Positions 36,015 to 45,057 of a DNA stretch of 64,000 nt are shown one piece after another. The stretch lies in the NCBI GenBank assembly GCA_943333505.2, contig CALQTN020000005.1, positions 1 through 64,000 on the forward strand, read 5' to 3'. Made by a program: the position numbers and the translations under genes. Each line of letters begins with the position of its first letter. Position 1 is the first letter of the stretch. The notes below the pieces were generated by a model, which saw only the letters and a program-made list of their open reading frames with translations, was not told the origin of the DNA and made no database searches. This DNA comes from Asaia bogorensis. GTDB lineage: Bacteria > Pseudomonadota > Alphaproteobacteria > Acetobacterales > Acetobacteraceae.

Positions 36015-36802
36015 GCTTCGATCCGCAACCGGCTGCCATCGCTTTGCACGCACTGCGCAGTTCGGGTGCGGTGTCGGCGCTGCCCAAGGACATCGCCCCG
36101 CGCGACGAAACCGAGGGCGTCGCGGTGCAGCGCGCCCATGCCGTAATGCTGAATGCTGATCCGCCGGGTGGCTTCAAGATCGGCGGCACCGCCAAGCGGA
36201 TGCAAGATTATCTAGGCATCACCGCGCCGATGGCCGGCTTCATGGTGGCGCGCGACATCCACCAGAGCGGCGCGACGCTGCCCTGGTCCAGCCTGCGCAA
36301 TGCCGGCGTCGAATGCGAAATCGGCGTCCGGCTTGCGCGCGACCTGCCGGCCGGCCCGTACACGCCCGCCCAGGTGGCGGACGCGGTGGGGGAGGTCTTC
36401 GCCGCCATCGAGGTGGTGGAAAACCGCTACGGCCCGCCGCCGATGGGCGATCTGGTGGCGATCGGGGTGCCGACTTTGGTGGCGGATCAGATTTACCACC
36501 GTGCCGCCATTATTGGGGCGCCCTGCGCTGCCTGGCGCATGTTGGACCTTGCGGCAATCACTGGCCGGATCACCATCAACGGCACGCTGCGCGCCGAAGG
36601 CACTGGCGCCGAACTGCTTGGCCATCCGATGAACGCACTCGCCTGGCTTGCCAACTCGGCGGCCGCGCATGGCTTTGGCGGCTTGCGCGCCGGGCAGGTG
36701 ATGATGCTCGGCAGCGTCACCCCGCCGATCTGGCTTGACGGCACGGGGACGGTGATTGTGGCTTTCGCCGGGCTTGGGGACGCGGTTCTGCATCTCGGCT
36801 AA
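36011..36802 (+). CDS. 2-keto-4-pentenoate hydratase / fumarylacetoacetate hydrolase-family protein
   Basis: A 263-residue protein of the MhpD-like hydratase family. GGFKIGGTAKRMQDYLGITAPMAGFM and the metal-binding acidic motif VECEIGVRLARDL are seen in the first half, with AIEVVENRYG and FGGLRAGQVMMLGSVTPPI later. In meta-cleavage pathways these enzymes add water to 2-hydroxypenta-2,4-dienoate, but no other catechol-pathway gene is nearby, so the physiological substrate is open. Its ATG overlaps the rlmB stop. Confidence 0.85.
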   Translation: MSFDPQPAAIALHALRSSGAVSALPKDIAPRDETEGVAVQRAHAVMLNADPPGGFKIGGTAKRMQDYLGITAPMAGFMVARDIHQSGATLPWSSLRNAGVECEIGVRLARDLPAGPYTPAQVADAVGEVFAAIEVVENRYGPPPMGDLVAIGVPTLVADQIYHRAAIIGAPCAAWRMLDLAAITGRITINGTLRAEGTGAELLGHPMNALAWLANSAAAHGFGGLRAGQVMMLGSVTPPIWLDGTGTVIVAFAGLGDAVLHLG

Positions 36803-36874
36803 GCCCTAAAATTTATTGTTAAGCTTTCCATTTCTTCTCTATTCTTGCGGCTCCCGACCCTTGGAGCACTGCTT

Positions 36875-39800
36875 ATGTCGCGCCGCCTGTTTGCCGCCGT
36901 TGTTTTGGTGTTGTTCGGGCTGGTAGCGGGTGGGGTCCACGCGCAGAATGCGGTGTTGCCGGACGGGATCGAACGCGACTCTTCGAGTTGGCTTCAGGGC
37001 CTGACCAAGGCCTTCCCTGCCGGCGGCAATGCGAAATCGCGGGCCGATGCCGAGCAGGCGGCGGCAGCAGCGGTTAAAAAGAACGATACGAAGGCGGAAA
37101 TCGCCGCACTCGAACGCCGGGTCGGGCTTGGTCAGCCGAGCATGGCGCATTTCCTGGCGTTGTCGGCCGCTTATGGGACAGTGACACCGAAGGATTTCCA
37201 GCGGTCTTTGTTCGCGGCCACACGCGCCCTATCCATGGCCGACCAGCCGCAGGATCGCCTCGGCCCACTGCTGGCGATCGCCGATGCGTTGCAGGGTTTG
37301 AAGCGCGACGTGCAGGCGATCCCGGTGATGCTGGCAGCGGTCGAGGCTGCGCCGGCGGACCCTGATGTCGCCCATCGCCTTGCTGAATTGCGCGAAAGCG
37401 TTGGCATGCGGGTGCTGCGGGTCCGGCGTGAAGGTGAATCTGATCCGCCGCGCGCCTGCATCGAGTTTACCGTGCCGTTGAGCAAGCGCGGCGATTTTCA
37501 GCCGCAGGACTGGGTGACCATCAGTCCCGCGATCCCGTCGGCCGCGGTAACCCGCGAGGACAGCCAGCTTTGCGTGTCCGGCCTGCCCTCGGCGGCGACC
37601 ACGCGCCTGACGGTGCGGGCCGGAATGCCGGCGGATTTCAGCGCGGGTGCCGCGCCGGTGGCGCTCAAGGCTGATGAAATTGTCAACGTGTCGATGCCCA
37701 AGCGCAATCCGCGCATCGATTTCGATACAAGAATGTTCGTGTTGCCGCGCGGCCAGGTGCCGGCGAGCAGCCTGTCCACGGTCAATGTGTCATCCGTCAG
37801 CCTGAGTCTGGTGCGGCTGACGGAACGCAATATTCCGTTGTTTCTACAGAACTATAAACTTGGCCAGGCGGTTCCCAACTGGACCGCGCGCGACATCGCC
37901 GAAAATACCGGCCGGGCAGTCTGGGCCGGTCGTGCCGATATTCCGGGTTGGGAAGCGAACCGGGTGATCCGCACCGCCCTGCCGATGCCGGAGGAAATGC
38001 GCAAATCCGGACCGGGGCTTTACGCGCTGATCGCAACGCCCGGCGATGGCACCAGCGGGGACGCGGCCTCGGTGCAAATCATCCTCAACACCGATATCGC
38101 GCCCAGCGTTTGGCGCGGCAGCGATGGCCTGACCGTGCAGTTGCGATCCTACGCCGACGCCCAGGCCCAGGCCGGGGTGCGGCTGGTGTTGCTGGCGCGC
38201 AACAATGATATCCTTGCCGAGGCCGCGACCGACGCAGACGGGGTTGTCCGCTTTGCCGCGCCATTGCTGCGCGGCCAGGGCCCGCTGGCGCCCGCCGTGC
38301 TGCACGCGTTTGGCAAGGACGATGATTTCGCCGCCCTCGACCTCAGCACTGCCGCCTTCGATCTGTCCGATCGCGGGGTTGAAGGCCAGGCCCATCCTGG
38401 CCCGGTGGATAGCTATGTCTGGACTGATCGCGGGATTTATCGCGCGGGCGAGACCGTCAACCTGATGGCGCTGGTGCGTGATGCCGCCGGCGCGCCGCTC
38501 GATCTGCCGGTCAGGATCACCGTACGGCGTCCCAACGGGCAGGTCTTCATCGAAGGCGTGCCGCCGCGTGGGGCCGACGCGGCGGTGTATCTGCCAATCA
38601 CCCTTACCTCCAGCGCGCCGGCGGGGACTTGGTCTGCCGAATTGCGCACCGATCCGACCAGCCCGCCGATCGGCCGGGTCGAATTCAAGGTCGATGCCTT
38701 TGTGCCGGATCGGCTTGCGGTCGAACCCGCTGCCCTTCCGGCGCAGATTGGGCCGGATACCGCACCGCTCGCGATTGCCGCGCGGTTTTTATACGGCGCG
38801 CCGGCGGCGAACATGACGGCTTCCGCCACTTTCCGCCTGATGCCCGACGCGGCCGCGTTCCCGGCCCTGGTTGGCTGGAAAGTCGGCCTGGTGGGTGAGG
38901 CCTACGCCCCTGAGGAACGCAAGATCGCGATCGGCGACACCGATGAAAATGGCCGCACCGAGTTGTCGTTTGACCTCGGCCGCCTGCCCGACACCACCAT
39001 GCCGCTGAAAGCCGCGTTCGATGTGGCGATCAACGATCCTGCTGGCCGCGGCGCCAATGCCCGCTTCGAAATCCCGGTGCGGCCGGCTGGCAACCTGATC
39101 GGGGTGAAGCCGGTCTTCGCCGATGATGCGATCGACGCGGGCGCCGAAGCCGCCTTCGACATTGCCGCCTTCGCCCCAACCGGCGCCCGCACGGCGTTGC
39201 GCACCCGCATCCGCCTGGTGCGTGAACGCCCGGACTGGCGCCTGATCAGCCGCAACGGCCAGGCGAGCTACGCGACCGTGTGGAAAGACGAGCCGCTCGA
39301 AACCAAAGACGTTGAAATCCCAGTGGGCGGCGCGTTCCGCTTCGCCAGCAAGCTCGATTTCGGGCGCTACCGGCTGGAAGTCTCCGAAGCCGGCGGCATG
39401 GCGGCAACGTCCTATCGCTTCCGTGCCGGATGGGCGGGCGCCGATAGCCCCGATATCCCCGACCGCGTCGATGTCTCAACCGACCGGCGCGCCATTGCCA
39501 TCGGCGGCACCGCGAAGGTCCATATCGCGCCGCCCTTCGCGGGTGAGGCCACAATTCTGGTACTATCGGACCGGGTCTTGTCGCTGCGCACCATCGCGGT
39601 CGCCGCTGGCGGCACCGATATCGATGTGCCGGTGACCGAGGCCTGGGGGCCGGGCGCTTATGTCGCGGTCCATGTCTTCCGCGCCGGCGCCGGTGCGCGC
39701 CCTGGCCGGGCCATTGGCCTCGCCTGGGTCGCCACCGATGCGAGCGCCCGCAAGCTCGATGCCGCGATCGAGGCGCCGAAATCCAGCCTGCCGCGCGGCA

Positions 39801-41995
39801 AGGTTGATGTGGCGGTGCGGACTGCACCGGGCGCCTGGGTTAGTTTGGCCGCAATTGATGAGGGGATTTTGCGCCTCACCCGGTTTGCCTCGCCGGACCC
39901 GGTTCCGCATTTCCTCGGGAGGCGCCGCATTGGTATTGATATCCGCGATGATTGGGGCCGGCTGATCGCCCCGCCCGATGGTCTCGCCGCGGTGCTGCGC
40001 CAGGGTGGTGACGAAAACGGGATGATGCCGCGCAGCGACCCCAACCGCACGGTGACCAAATTCTTCCCGGCCGTGCAGGCCGATGCCGAGGGCCGCGCGC
40101 GCTTTCCGCTCGAAATCGGCGATTTCGCCGGCGAGGTCCGCTTCATGGCGGTCGCCTGGCAGGGCAAGCGTATCGGGGCGGCCAACGCGGCGATGACCGT
40201 ACGCGATCCGCTGGTCGCCGACGTGCTGCTCCCCAGCCATCTCGCGCCCGGCGACGAAGCGCGGCTGACCGTGTTGTTGCATAATCTCGATCTGCCGGCA
40301 GGCACGGTGACCGCCGAACTTGCCACCGAAGGCGCGGTCAGCATTGCCGGCACTGCGCGTTTTAGCCAGACCATGGCGACTGGTGCACAGGCTTTGCCAA
40401 ACACCTTGCTGAAAGCCACTGGAATTGGTAGCGGCACGGTGACCCTTACCGTCACCGGTCCGAATAATTTCAAAGTCGTCCATACCGGCAAAGTCCATGT
40501 CGCCCCTGCGCGTGACCGTGTGGTGGAAATCGCCGGCGCAGAGGTGGCGCCGGGTGCCGAACGCCGTCTGGCGCCGGAAACCGTACGTTTTATTCCGGGG
40601 ACATTCTCGGCCAGCGTCACACTTGGTGGTCGGGTGCGTTACAGTGCTGCGTCGCTGATTGCCGCGTTGGATGCCTATGGGTTCTCGTGCCTGGAACAGG
40701 CGACCAGCCGTGGCTTGCCGCTCGCCCTGTTGCCCGATGGTCCGATGGCGGGCCCGGATCGCGCCGCCCGCTTGCAACAGGCAGTGGATCAGGTGCTCGA
40801 CCGGCAACGCTACGATGGCGCCTTTGCCTTGTGGCGCGCCACCGGCGAGGGCGAACCGTGGCTGAGTTCCTACGCCACCGAATTTCTGCTGCGCGCCCGT
40901 AAGGCCGGGGCAACCGTGCCGGATGTGCCAATGGCCGAGGCGTTGAAGCATCTGTCCGAGGAAGCCGCCAACCAGTATCGCACCGGTGCGGACGAGATCT
41001 CTGCCCAGGCCTATCGGCTTTACGTGCTGGCGCTTGCGGGCCAGGGCCGTCCAGGCGCGGCCCGCATCCTCGCCGAGACGCCCAATCGGGTGCCGACGCC
41101 CTTGGCCCGCGCCCAGATCGCGGCGGCTCTGGCCTTGGCGGGTGACAAAGCGCGGGCCGAACCGATGTTCGTTGCTGCCCTTGATGGGGTGACCCGCACC
41201 TACTGGGCCGCCGATTACGGCAGCGCGTTGCGTGACCGTGCGGCCATCGCGGTGCTGCTGGGTGAAAGCGGGTTGCTGCCGCAGCGTCTGGCGACCCTGA
41301 TCGGCCTTTTGCCGGGCGCTGAGCTGAAGCCGGAAGCCGCCAGCACCCAGGAACAGGCCTGGCTTGCCGCGGCCAGCGCGGTCCTTGGCAAAGGTCTGCC
41401 GCCGGTCGCCGCGAGCCTCGATGGCGTGACCTTGGCAGCCGCATCTTCGGTCACCGCGCCGCTGCCCGCCCCGGCGGTTTTGCGCAACGCCGGCACTGCC
41501 CCGCTGTGGCAAAGCGTGTCGGTCACCGGCGTGCCGATCACCGCCCCGCCAGCGTCGGCAAGCCAAATGGACGTCCGTCGCAAATTCTTCAGCGCTGAAG
41601 GCAAGCCGCTCGACCCGCGCCGCATCCGCCAGAACACCAGCTTCGTGATGCTGCTTGAAGCACGTGGCCCGGTCGATGATCAGCCGAGCCAGATAGCCCT
41701 TACCCAGGGCCTGCCGGCAGGGTGGGAAATCGTCGGCCGCTTTGGCGAGGGTGCGATCGAGACCATGCCCTGGCTTGGCGAGCTTTCGGCCACCGACACC
41801 CAGCCGGCGCTGGAAGACCGGTTTGCCGCGGTGGGCCGGATGAAGGGCGAGCAACGCGATTTCCGTGTCGCGGTGAAATTGCGCGCGGTGTTCCCGGGCA
41901 GCTTCGAAATGCCCGGCGCATCGGTTGCCAACATGTATCGCCCGGCGCTCGGCGCGCGCCTCGCGACTGACCGGGTGGTTGTCGCCGCGCCGTGA
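36875..41995 (+). CDS. Bacterial alpha-2-macroglobulin family protein (YfhM-like)
   Basis: A 1706-residue periplasmic protease-trap protein. The signal peptide MSRRLFAAVVLVLFGLVAGGVHAQ has no lipobox cysteine, unlike E. coli YfhM, so it may be soluble. A TTG upstream at 36845 is in frame, but ATG 36875 follows GGAG at good distance. Many beta-domain repeats are followed by VWTDRGIYRAGETVNLMALVRD, the A2M core (VRDPLVADVLLPSHLAPGDEARL), and the intact thioester motif CLEQ at C1272 (AYGFSCLEQATSRGL). Its stop overlaps the pbpC start (GTGA), the widespread A2M-PBP1C pairing thought to protect and repair the envelope. Confidence 0.95.
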   Translation: MSRRLFAAVVLVLFGLVAGGVHAQNAVLPDGIERDSSSWLQGLTKAFPAGGNAKSRADAEQAAAAAVKKNDTKAEIAALERRVGLGQPSMAHFLALSAAYGTVTPKDFQRSLFAATRALSMADQPQDRLGPLLAIADALQGLKRDVQAIPVMLAAVEAAPADPDVAHRLAELRESVGMRVLRVRREGESDPPRACIEFTVPLSKRGDFQPQDWVTISPAIPSAAVTREDSQLCVSGLPSAATTRLTVRAGMPADFSAGAAPVALKADEIVNVSMPKRNPRIDFDTRMFVLPRGQVPASSLSTVNVSSVSLSLVRLTERNIPLFLQNYKLGQAVPNWTARDIAENTGRAVWAGRADIPGWEANRVIRTALPMPEEMRKSGPGLYALIATPGDGTSGDAASVQIILNTDIAPSVWRGSDGLTVQLRSYADAQAQAGVRLVLLARNNDILAEAATDADGVVRFAAPLLRGQGPLAPAVLHAFGKDDDFAALDLSTAAFDLSDRGVEGQAHPGPVDSYVWTDRGIYRAGETVNLMALVRDAAGAPLDLPVRITVRRPNGQVFIEGVPPRGADAAVYLPITLTSSAPAGTWSAELRTDPTSPPIGRVEFKVDAFVPDRLAVEPAALPAQIGPDTAPLAIAARFLYGAPAANMTASATFRLMPDAAAFPALVGWKVGLVGEAYAPEERKIAIGDTDENGRTELSFDLGRLPDTTMPLKAAFDVAINDPAGRGANARFEIPVRPAGNLIGVKPVFADDAIDAGAEAAFDIAAFAPTGARTALRTRIRLVRERPDWRLISRNGQASYATVWKDEPLETKDVEIPVGGAFRFASKLDFGRYRLEVSEAGGMAATSYRFRAGWAGADSPDIPDRVDVSTDRRAIAIGGTAKVHIAPPFAGEATILVLSDRVLSLRTIAVAAGGTDIDVPVTEAWGPGAYVAVHVFRAGAGARPGRAIGLAWVATDASARKLDAAIEAPKSSLPRGKVDVAVRTAPGAWVSLAAIDEGILRLTRFASPDPVPHFLGRRRIGIDIRDDWGRLIAPPDGLAAVLRQGGDENGMMPRSDPNRTVTKFFPAVQADAEGRARFPLEIGDFAGEVRFMAVAWQGKRIGAANAAMTVRDPLVADVLLPSHLAPGDEARLTVLLHNLDLPAGTVTAELATEGAVSIAGTARFSQTMATGAQALPNTLLKATGIGSGTVTLTVTGPNNFKVVHTGKVHVAPARDRVVEIAGAEVAPGAERRLAPETVRFIPGTFSASVTLGGRVRYSAASLIAALDAYGFSCLEQATSRGLPLALLPDGPMAGPDRAARLQQAVDQVLDRQRYDGAFALWRATGEGEPWLSSYATEFLLRARKAGATVPDVPMAEALKHLSEEAANQYRTGADEISAQAYRLYVLALAGQGRPGAARILAETPNRVPTPLARAQIAAALALAGDKARAEPMFVAALDGVTRTYWAADYGSALRDRAAIAVLLGESGLLPQRLATLIGLLPGAELKPEAASTQEQAWLAAASAVLGKGLPPVAASLDGVTLAAASSVTAPLPAPAVLRNAGTAPLWQSVSVTGVPITAPPASASQMDVRRKFFSAEGKPLDPRRIRQNTSFVMLLEARGPVDDQPSQIALTQGLPAGWEIVGRFGEGAIETMPWLGELSATDTQPALEDRFAAVGRMKGEQRDFRVAVKLRAVFPGSFEMPGASVANMYRPALGARLATDRVVVAAP

Positions 41996-43920
41996 AGACT
42001 TTCGCGATCGCGGCGTTCTGCTTTGTGATCGGCCTGTTCGCACTTGACCGCGCCTTGCCGCCGGATATGTCGCGGCTGGCGCATACCGGGACGGTGGTAC
42101 TCGATCGTGATGACCGGGTGCTGTCTTTGCTGCCCGCGCCCGGCGGGGTGTGGCGCTTTGCCGCGCGGGTTGAGGATGTGTCGCCGATCTTCCTCGACAC
42201 GCTGATCCGGATTGAGGACCGGCATTTCTGGCGCCATCCCGGGGTCAACCCGTTGGCCCTGGGGCGGGCGGCGTTGCAGGATTTACGCGCTGGGCGGATC
42301 GTGTCTGGTGGTTCGACAATCACCATGCAGGCGGCGCGACTGCTGGAACCGCGCCCGCGCAATCTTGGCGCCAAACTGATCGAGATCGCGCGCGCGGTGC
42401 AGCTCGAGCTACGGTTCAGCAAGCGCGAAATCCTTGGCATATGGATGACGTTGGCGCCGATGGGCGGCAATCTTGAAGGGGTGCGGGCAGGGGCATTGGC
42501 CTGGTTCGGGGTGCCGGCGCAAAATCTCGAGGCCGATCAGGCGGCGTTGCTGGTGGCCATTCCGCGCCGACCGGAAGCGTTGCGGCCCGATCGACATTTG
42601 GCCCGCGCCCGTTCGACCCGCGATCGGGTTTTGGCCGCGATGGCCGATATGCCGGCGGCCTTGCCGGTTTCCATGCCCGTGCCCGGGATACGCGCCGCCA
42701 TGCCGCATCTCGCCCGGCTCGCGGTCGGCGGACAAAGCCCGGTGCCGACTTTGCACACCACCTTGTCGCGACCATTGCAGATCACGTTGCAGCGTCTGGC
42801 CGATGAACGTCTCGCCGATTTGCCGGCCAATGCATCGCTCGCAATTGTGATCGCGGACGCCGCCAGCCGCGAAATCCGCGCCATCGTGTCGGGTGGCAGC
42901 GCCGGCGGCGAGGGACGGGCGGGGGCGTTGGACTTGACCCGGGCGCTGCGATCCCCGGGTTCGGCGTTGAAACCGTTCATCTACGCAATGGCGTTCGAGG
43001 ATGGCGTGGCCGCACCGTCCCGTGTCGTTTCCGACCTGCCGCGGCGCTTTGGTGGGTACGCACCGGAGAATTTCGATCGTGGTTTTGCCGGCACCGTGAC
43101 AGCGGCCGAGGCATTGCGCCGGTCGCTCAACCTGCCGGCGGTGGCCTTGCTCGACCGGATCGGCCCGCTGCGTTTCGCGGTGTCGCTGCGTGCCGCCGGG
43201 GTGCCGTTGCGTTTGCCGTCCGGTGCGGATCCGTCTTTGCCGCTGGCGCTGGGCGGTGCAGGGATAGATTTGCGCCACCTCGCCGCGCTTTACGCGGCCC
43301 TTGCAACCGATGGCAGCGTGATGCCGCTGCATCTGGTGGCCGATCCGCGACCGGCATCGCACCCGCTATTATCGCGCCGCGCAGCCGAGGATGTGGCCGA
43401 GGTGTTGACCCAGCCGCTCCCCGATGGCGGGCGCGCTGGTATCGCCTGGAAGACCGGCACCAGTTGGGGCGGGCGCGATGCCTGGGCGATGGGGTTCGAT
43501 CGCAGCCATGTCGTTGGCGTGTGGATTGGCCGCCCCGACGGCACACCGTTGCCGGGTGCCACTGGCCGATCGCTCGCGCTGCCTTTGTTGGGCAGGGTGT
43601 TCGATCTGCTGCCTGCCGCCCCGCGCGACCCACCGCGCAGCTTTGTTGCCAGTGCCCATCACGGCTGGCGCGCCGACAGCGCCGATGGGCTGCGGCTGCT
43701 CTTTCCGCCCCCGGAAGCGGTGATTACCGCCGATGGTCCGGTGACCATCAAGGCGATGGGCGGGCGCAGGCCGATTGCGTTTATGGTCGACGGCGCGCCG
43801 GTTCCAGCTGACCCGGCGCGGCGGGAGGCATCCTGGACGCCCTCGGGTCCGGGATTTTACCGGGTGACGATTTTGGATGCCGAGGGCACCGCTGCAGGAG
43901 CGGCGGTGCGGGTGCGCTGA
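41992..43920 (+). CDS. pbpC: Penicillin-binding protein 1C
   Basis: A 642-residue bifunctional peptidoglycan synthase, start GTG 41992 overlapping the A2M stop. An N-terminal membrane helix (FAIAAFCFVIGLFALDRAL) precedes the glycosyltransferase domain with RIEDRHFWRHPGVNPLALGRAALQD and SGGSTITMQAARLL. The transpeptidase domain has the SxxK serine in SPGSALKPFIYAMAFEDG, the SxN motif in RRSLNLPAV and KTGTSWGGRDAWAMG. A C-terminal BiPBP_C-type domain (PPPEAVITADGPVTIKAMGG) follows. It is over 100 residues shorter than E. coli PbpC. Confidence 0.94.
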   Translation: MKTFAIAAFCFVIGLFALDRALPPDMSRLAHTGTVVLDRDDRVLSLLPAPGGVWRFAARVEDVSPIFLDTLIRIEDRHFWRHPGVNPLALGRAALQDLRAGRIVSGGSTITMQAARLLEPRPRNLGAKLIEIARAVQLELRFSKREILGIWMTLAPMGGNLEGVRAGALAWFGVPAQNLEADQAALLVAIPRRPEALRPDRHLARARSTRDRVLAAMADMPAALPVSMPVPGIRAAMPHLARLAVGGQSPVPTLHTTLSRPLQITLQRLADERLADLPANASLAIVIADAASREIRAIVSGGSAGGEGRAGALDLTRALRSPGSALKPFIYAMAFEDGVAAPSRVVSDLPRRFGGYAPENFDRGFAGTVTAAEALRRSLNLPAVALLDRIGPLRFAVSLRAAGVPLRLPSGADPSLPLALGGAGIDLRHLAALYAALATDGSVMPLHLVADPRPASHPLLSRRAAEDVAEVLTQPLPDGGRAGIAWKTGTSWGGRDAWAMGFDRSHVVGVWIGRPDGTPLPGATGRSLALPLLGRVFDLLPAAPRDPPRSFVASAHHGWRADSADGLRLLFPPPEAVITADGPVTIKAMGGRRPIAFMVDGAPVPADPARREASWTPSGPGFYRVTILDAEGTAAGAAVRVR

Positions 43921-43954
43921 CCGACGGCGTGATTTAAGGCTGAATGGAGACAAC

Positions 43955-44974
43955 ATGAAACCGACCGTTCGACGCAAGCTGGGCAAATCCGCCCTCACCG
44001 TTACCCAACTCGGGTTTGGCACTGCGCCCCTGGGCGGGTTTCGCGACCGCATTCCCGAAGCCGAGGCTGTCGCAACCATTGCTGCGGCCCATGAGGCCGG
44101 GCTGCGGTTTTTCGATACCTCGCCGTATTACGGCTATGGCCGTGCCGAGTTGCGCCTGGGCGGCGCGCTGCGGGACATGCCGCGCGATGATCTGGTGGTG
44201 TCGAGCAAGATCGGCCGCTGGATGAGCCCCTTGCGGCCCGGGATGGATACGACCGGACTGCGCCAGGGCGGGCTGAGTTTCTTGCCGCATTTCGACTATT
44301 CCTATGACGGCGTGATGCGGTCGCTCGAACAATCCTGGCTGCGGCTCGGGATGGAGCGGATCGATGTGGTGTTCATCCATGACGTCGATTTCTGGACGGT
44401 GGGCGACCACGCAGTTCTAGAAAGCCGCTTTGCCCAGGTGGTCGATGACGGATTTCGCGCGCTTGATGATCTGCGCCGCGCCGGGGTGATCGGTGCGATC
44501 GGGGTCGGGCTGAATGAAGCGGATATGTCAGCCCGCTTTGTCCGTGCGCTCGATCTCGACTGCGTGTTGCTCGCCGGGCGTTACACCTTGCTGGAACAGG
44601 CGGCGCTGGACGATTTTATGCCGCTTTGTGTCGAACGTGGCGTCGGCGTGGTGATCGGTGGGCCGTTCAATTCCGGCATTCTGGCGACCGGCGCGGTGCC
44701 CGGTGCGAAATACGACTATGCCGATCCGCCACCAGCGGTGATCGACCGGGTCAACCGGATCGCCGCGATTTGTGCGCGGCATAATGTGCCGATGGCGGCT
44801 GCTGCACTGCAATTTCCGCTCGGGCACCAGGCGGTCGCCTCGGTCATTCCGGGGGCGATGAGCCGGGCGGAAATCGCCCAGAATCTTGCCTTGTTCAGCC
44901 ATGACATTCCGTCGGCCCTGTGGGCGGAACTGCGCCATGCGGGTTTGCTGGATGTCCGCGCGCCGGTGCCGTGA
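43955..44974 (+). CDS. Aldo/keto reductase (D-threo-aldose 1-dehydrogenase-like)
   Basis: A 339-residue NAD(P)-dependent oxidoreductase with the TIM-barrel AKR motifs LGFGTAPLGGF, FFDTSPYYGYGRAELRLG (catalytic Asp and Tyr), LVVSSKIGRWM (Lys) and DVVFIHDVDFWT (His). The late segment VASVIPGAMSRAEIAQNL is the cofactor-phosphate region. The LGxALRxxPRDxxVxSxKxGR pattern is typical of the L-fucose/D-threo-aldose dehydrogenase group. ATG 43955 has GGAGA in front; the longer frame from 43877 lies in pbpC. It stands 34 bp after pbpC. Confidence 0.88.
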   Translation: MKPTVRRKLGKSALTVTQLGFGTAPLGGFRDRIPEAEAVATIAAAHEAGLRFFDTSPYYGYGRAELRLGGALRDMPRDDLVVSSKIGRWMSPLRPGMDTTGLRQGGLSFLPHFDYSYDGVMRSLEQSWLRLGMERIDVVFIHDVDFWTVGDHAVLESRFAQVVDDGFRALDDLRRAGVIGAIGVGLNEADMSARFVRALDLDCVLLAGRYTLLEQAALDDFMPLCVERGVGVVIGGPFNSGILATGAVPGAKYDYADPPPAVIDRVNRIAAICARHNVPMAAAALQFPLGHQAVASVIPGAMSRAEIAQNLALFSHDIPSALWAELRHAGLLDVRAPVP

Positions 44975-44997
44975 AGCTGCCTCAGCCCGCTCCTGAC

Positions 44998-45057
44998 TCT
45001 TGTTTTCACGATCATCTTTATCCGTCCAATCGAAGCCGATTGAACGGATGATGATCT
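44998..45057. repeat. 60-bp palindromic intergenic repeat, copy B
   Basis: 58 of 60 bases match copy A at 20503-20562. The hairpin here is stronger: ATCCGTCCAATCG, loop AAGC, CGATTGAACGGAT with one internal mismatch, flanked by GATCATC and GATGATC arms. It lies between the convergent aldo/keto reductase and TPR-glycosyltransferase genes, and its last base is the end of the latter's TGA stop (45057-45059 on minus). Confidence 0.8.

Noticed and set aside
39563-42043. A very long open frame (826 codons) on the minus strand opposite the alpha-2-macroglobulin gene
   Set aside because: It is a GC-codon-bias shadow: rich in His/Arg/Gly/Gln, with no domain, and the plus strand carries the conserved A2M motifs.
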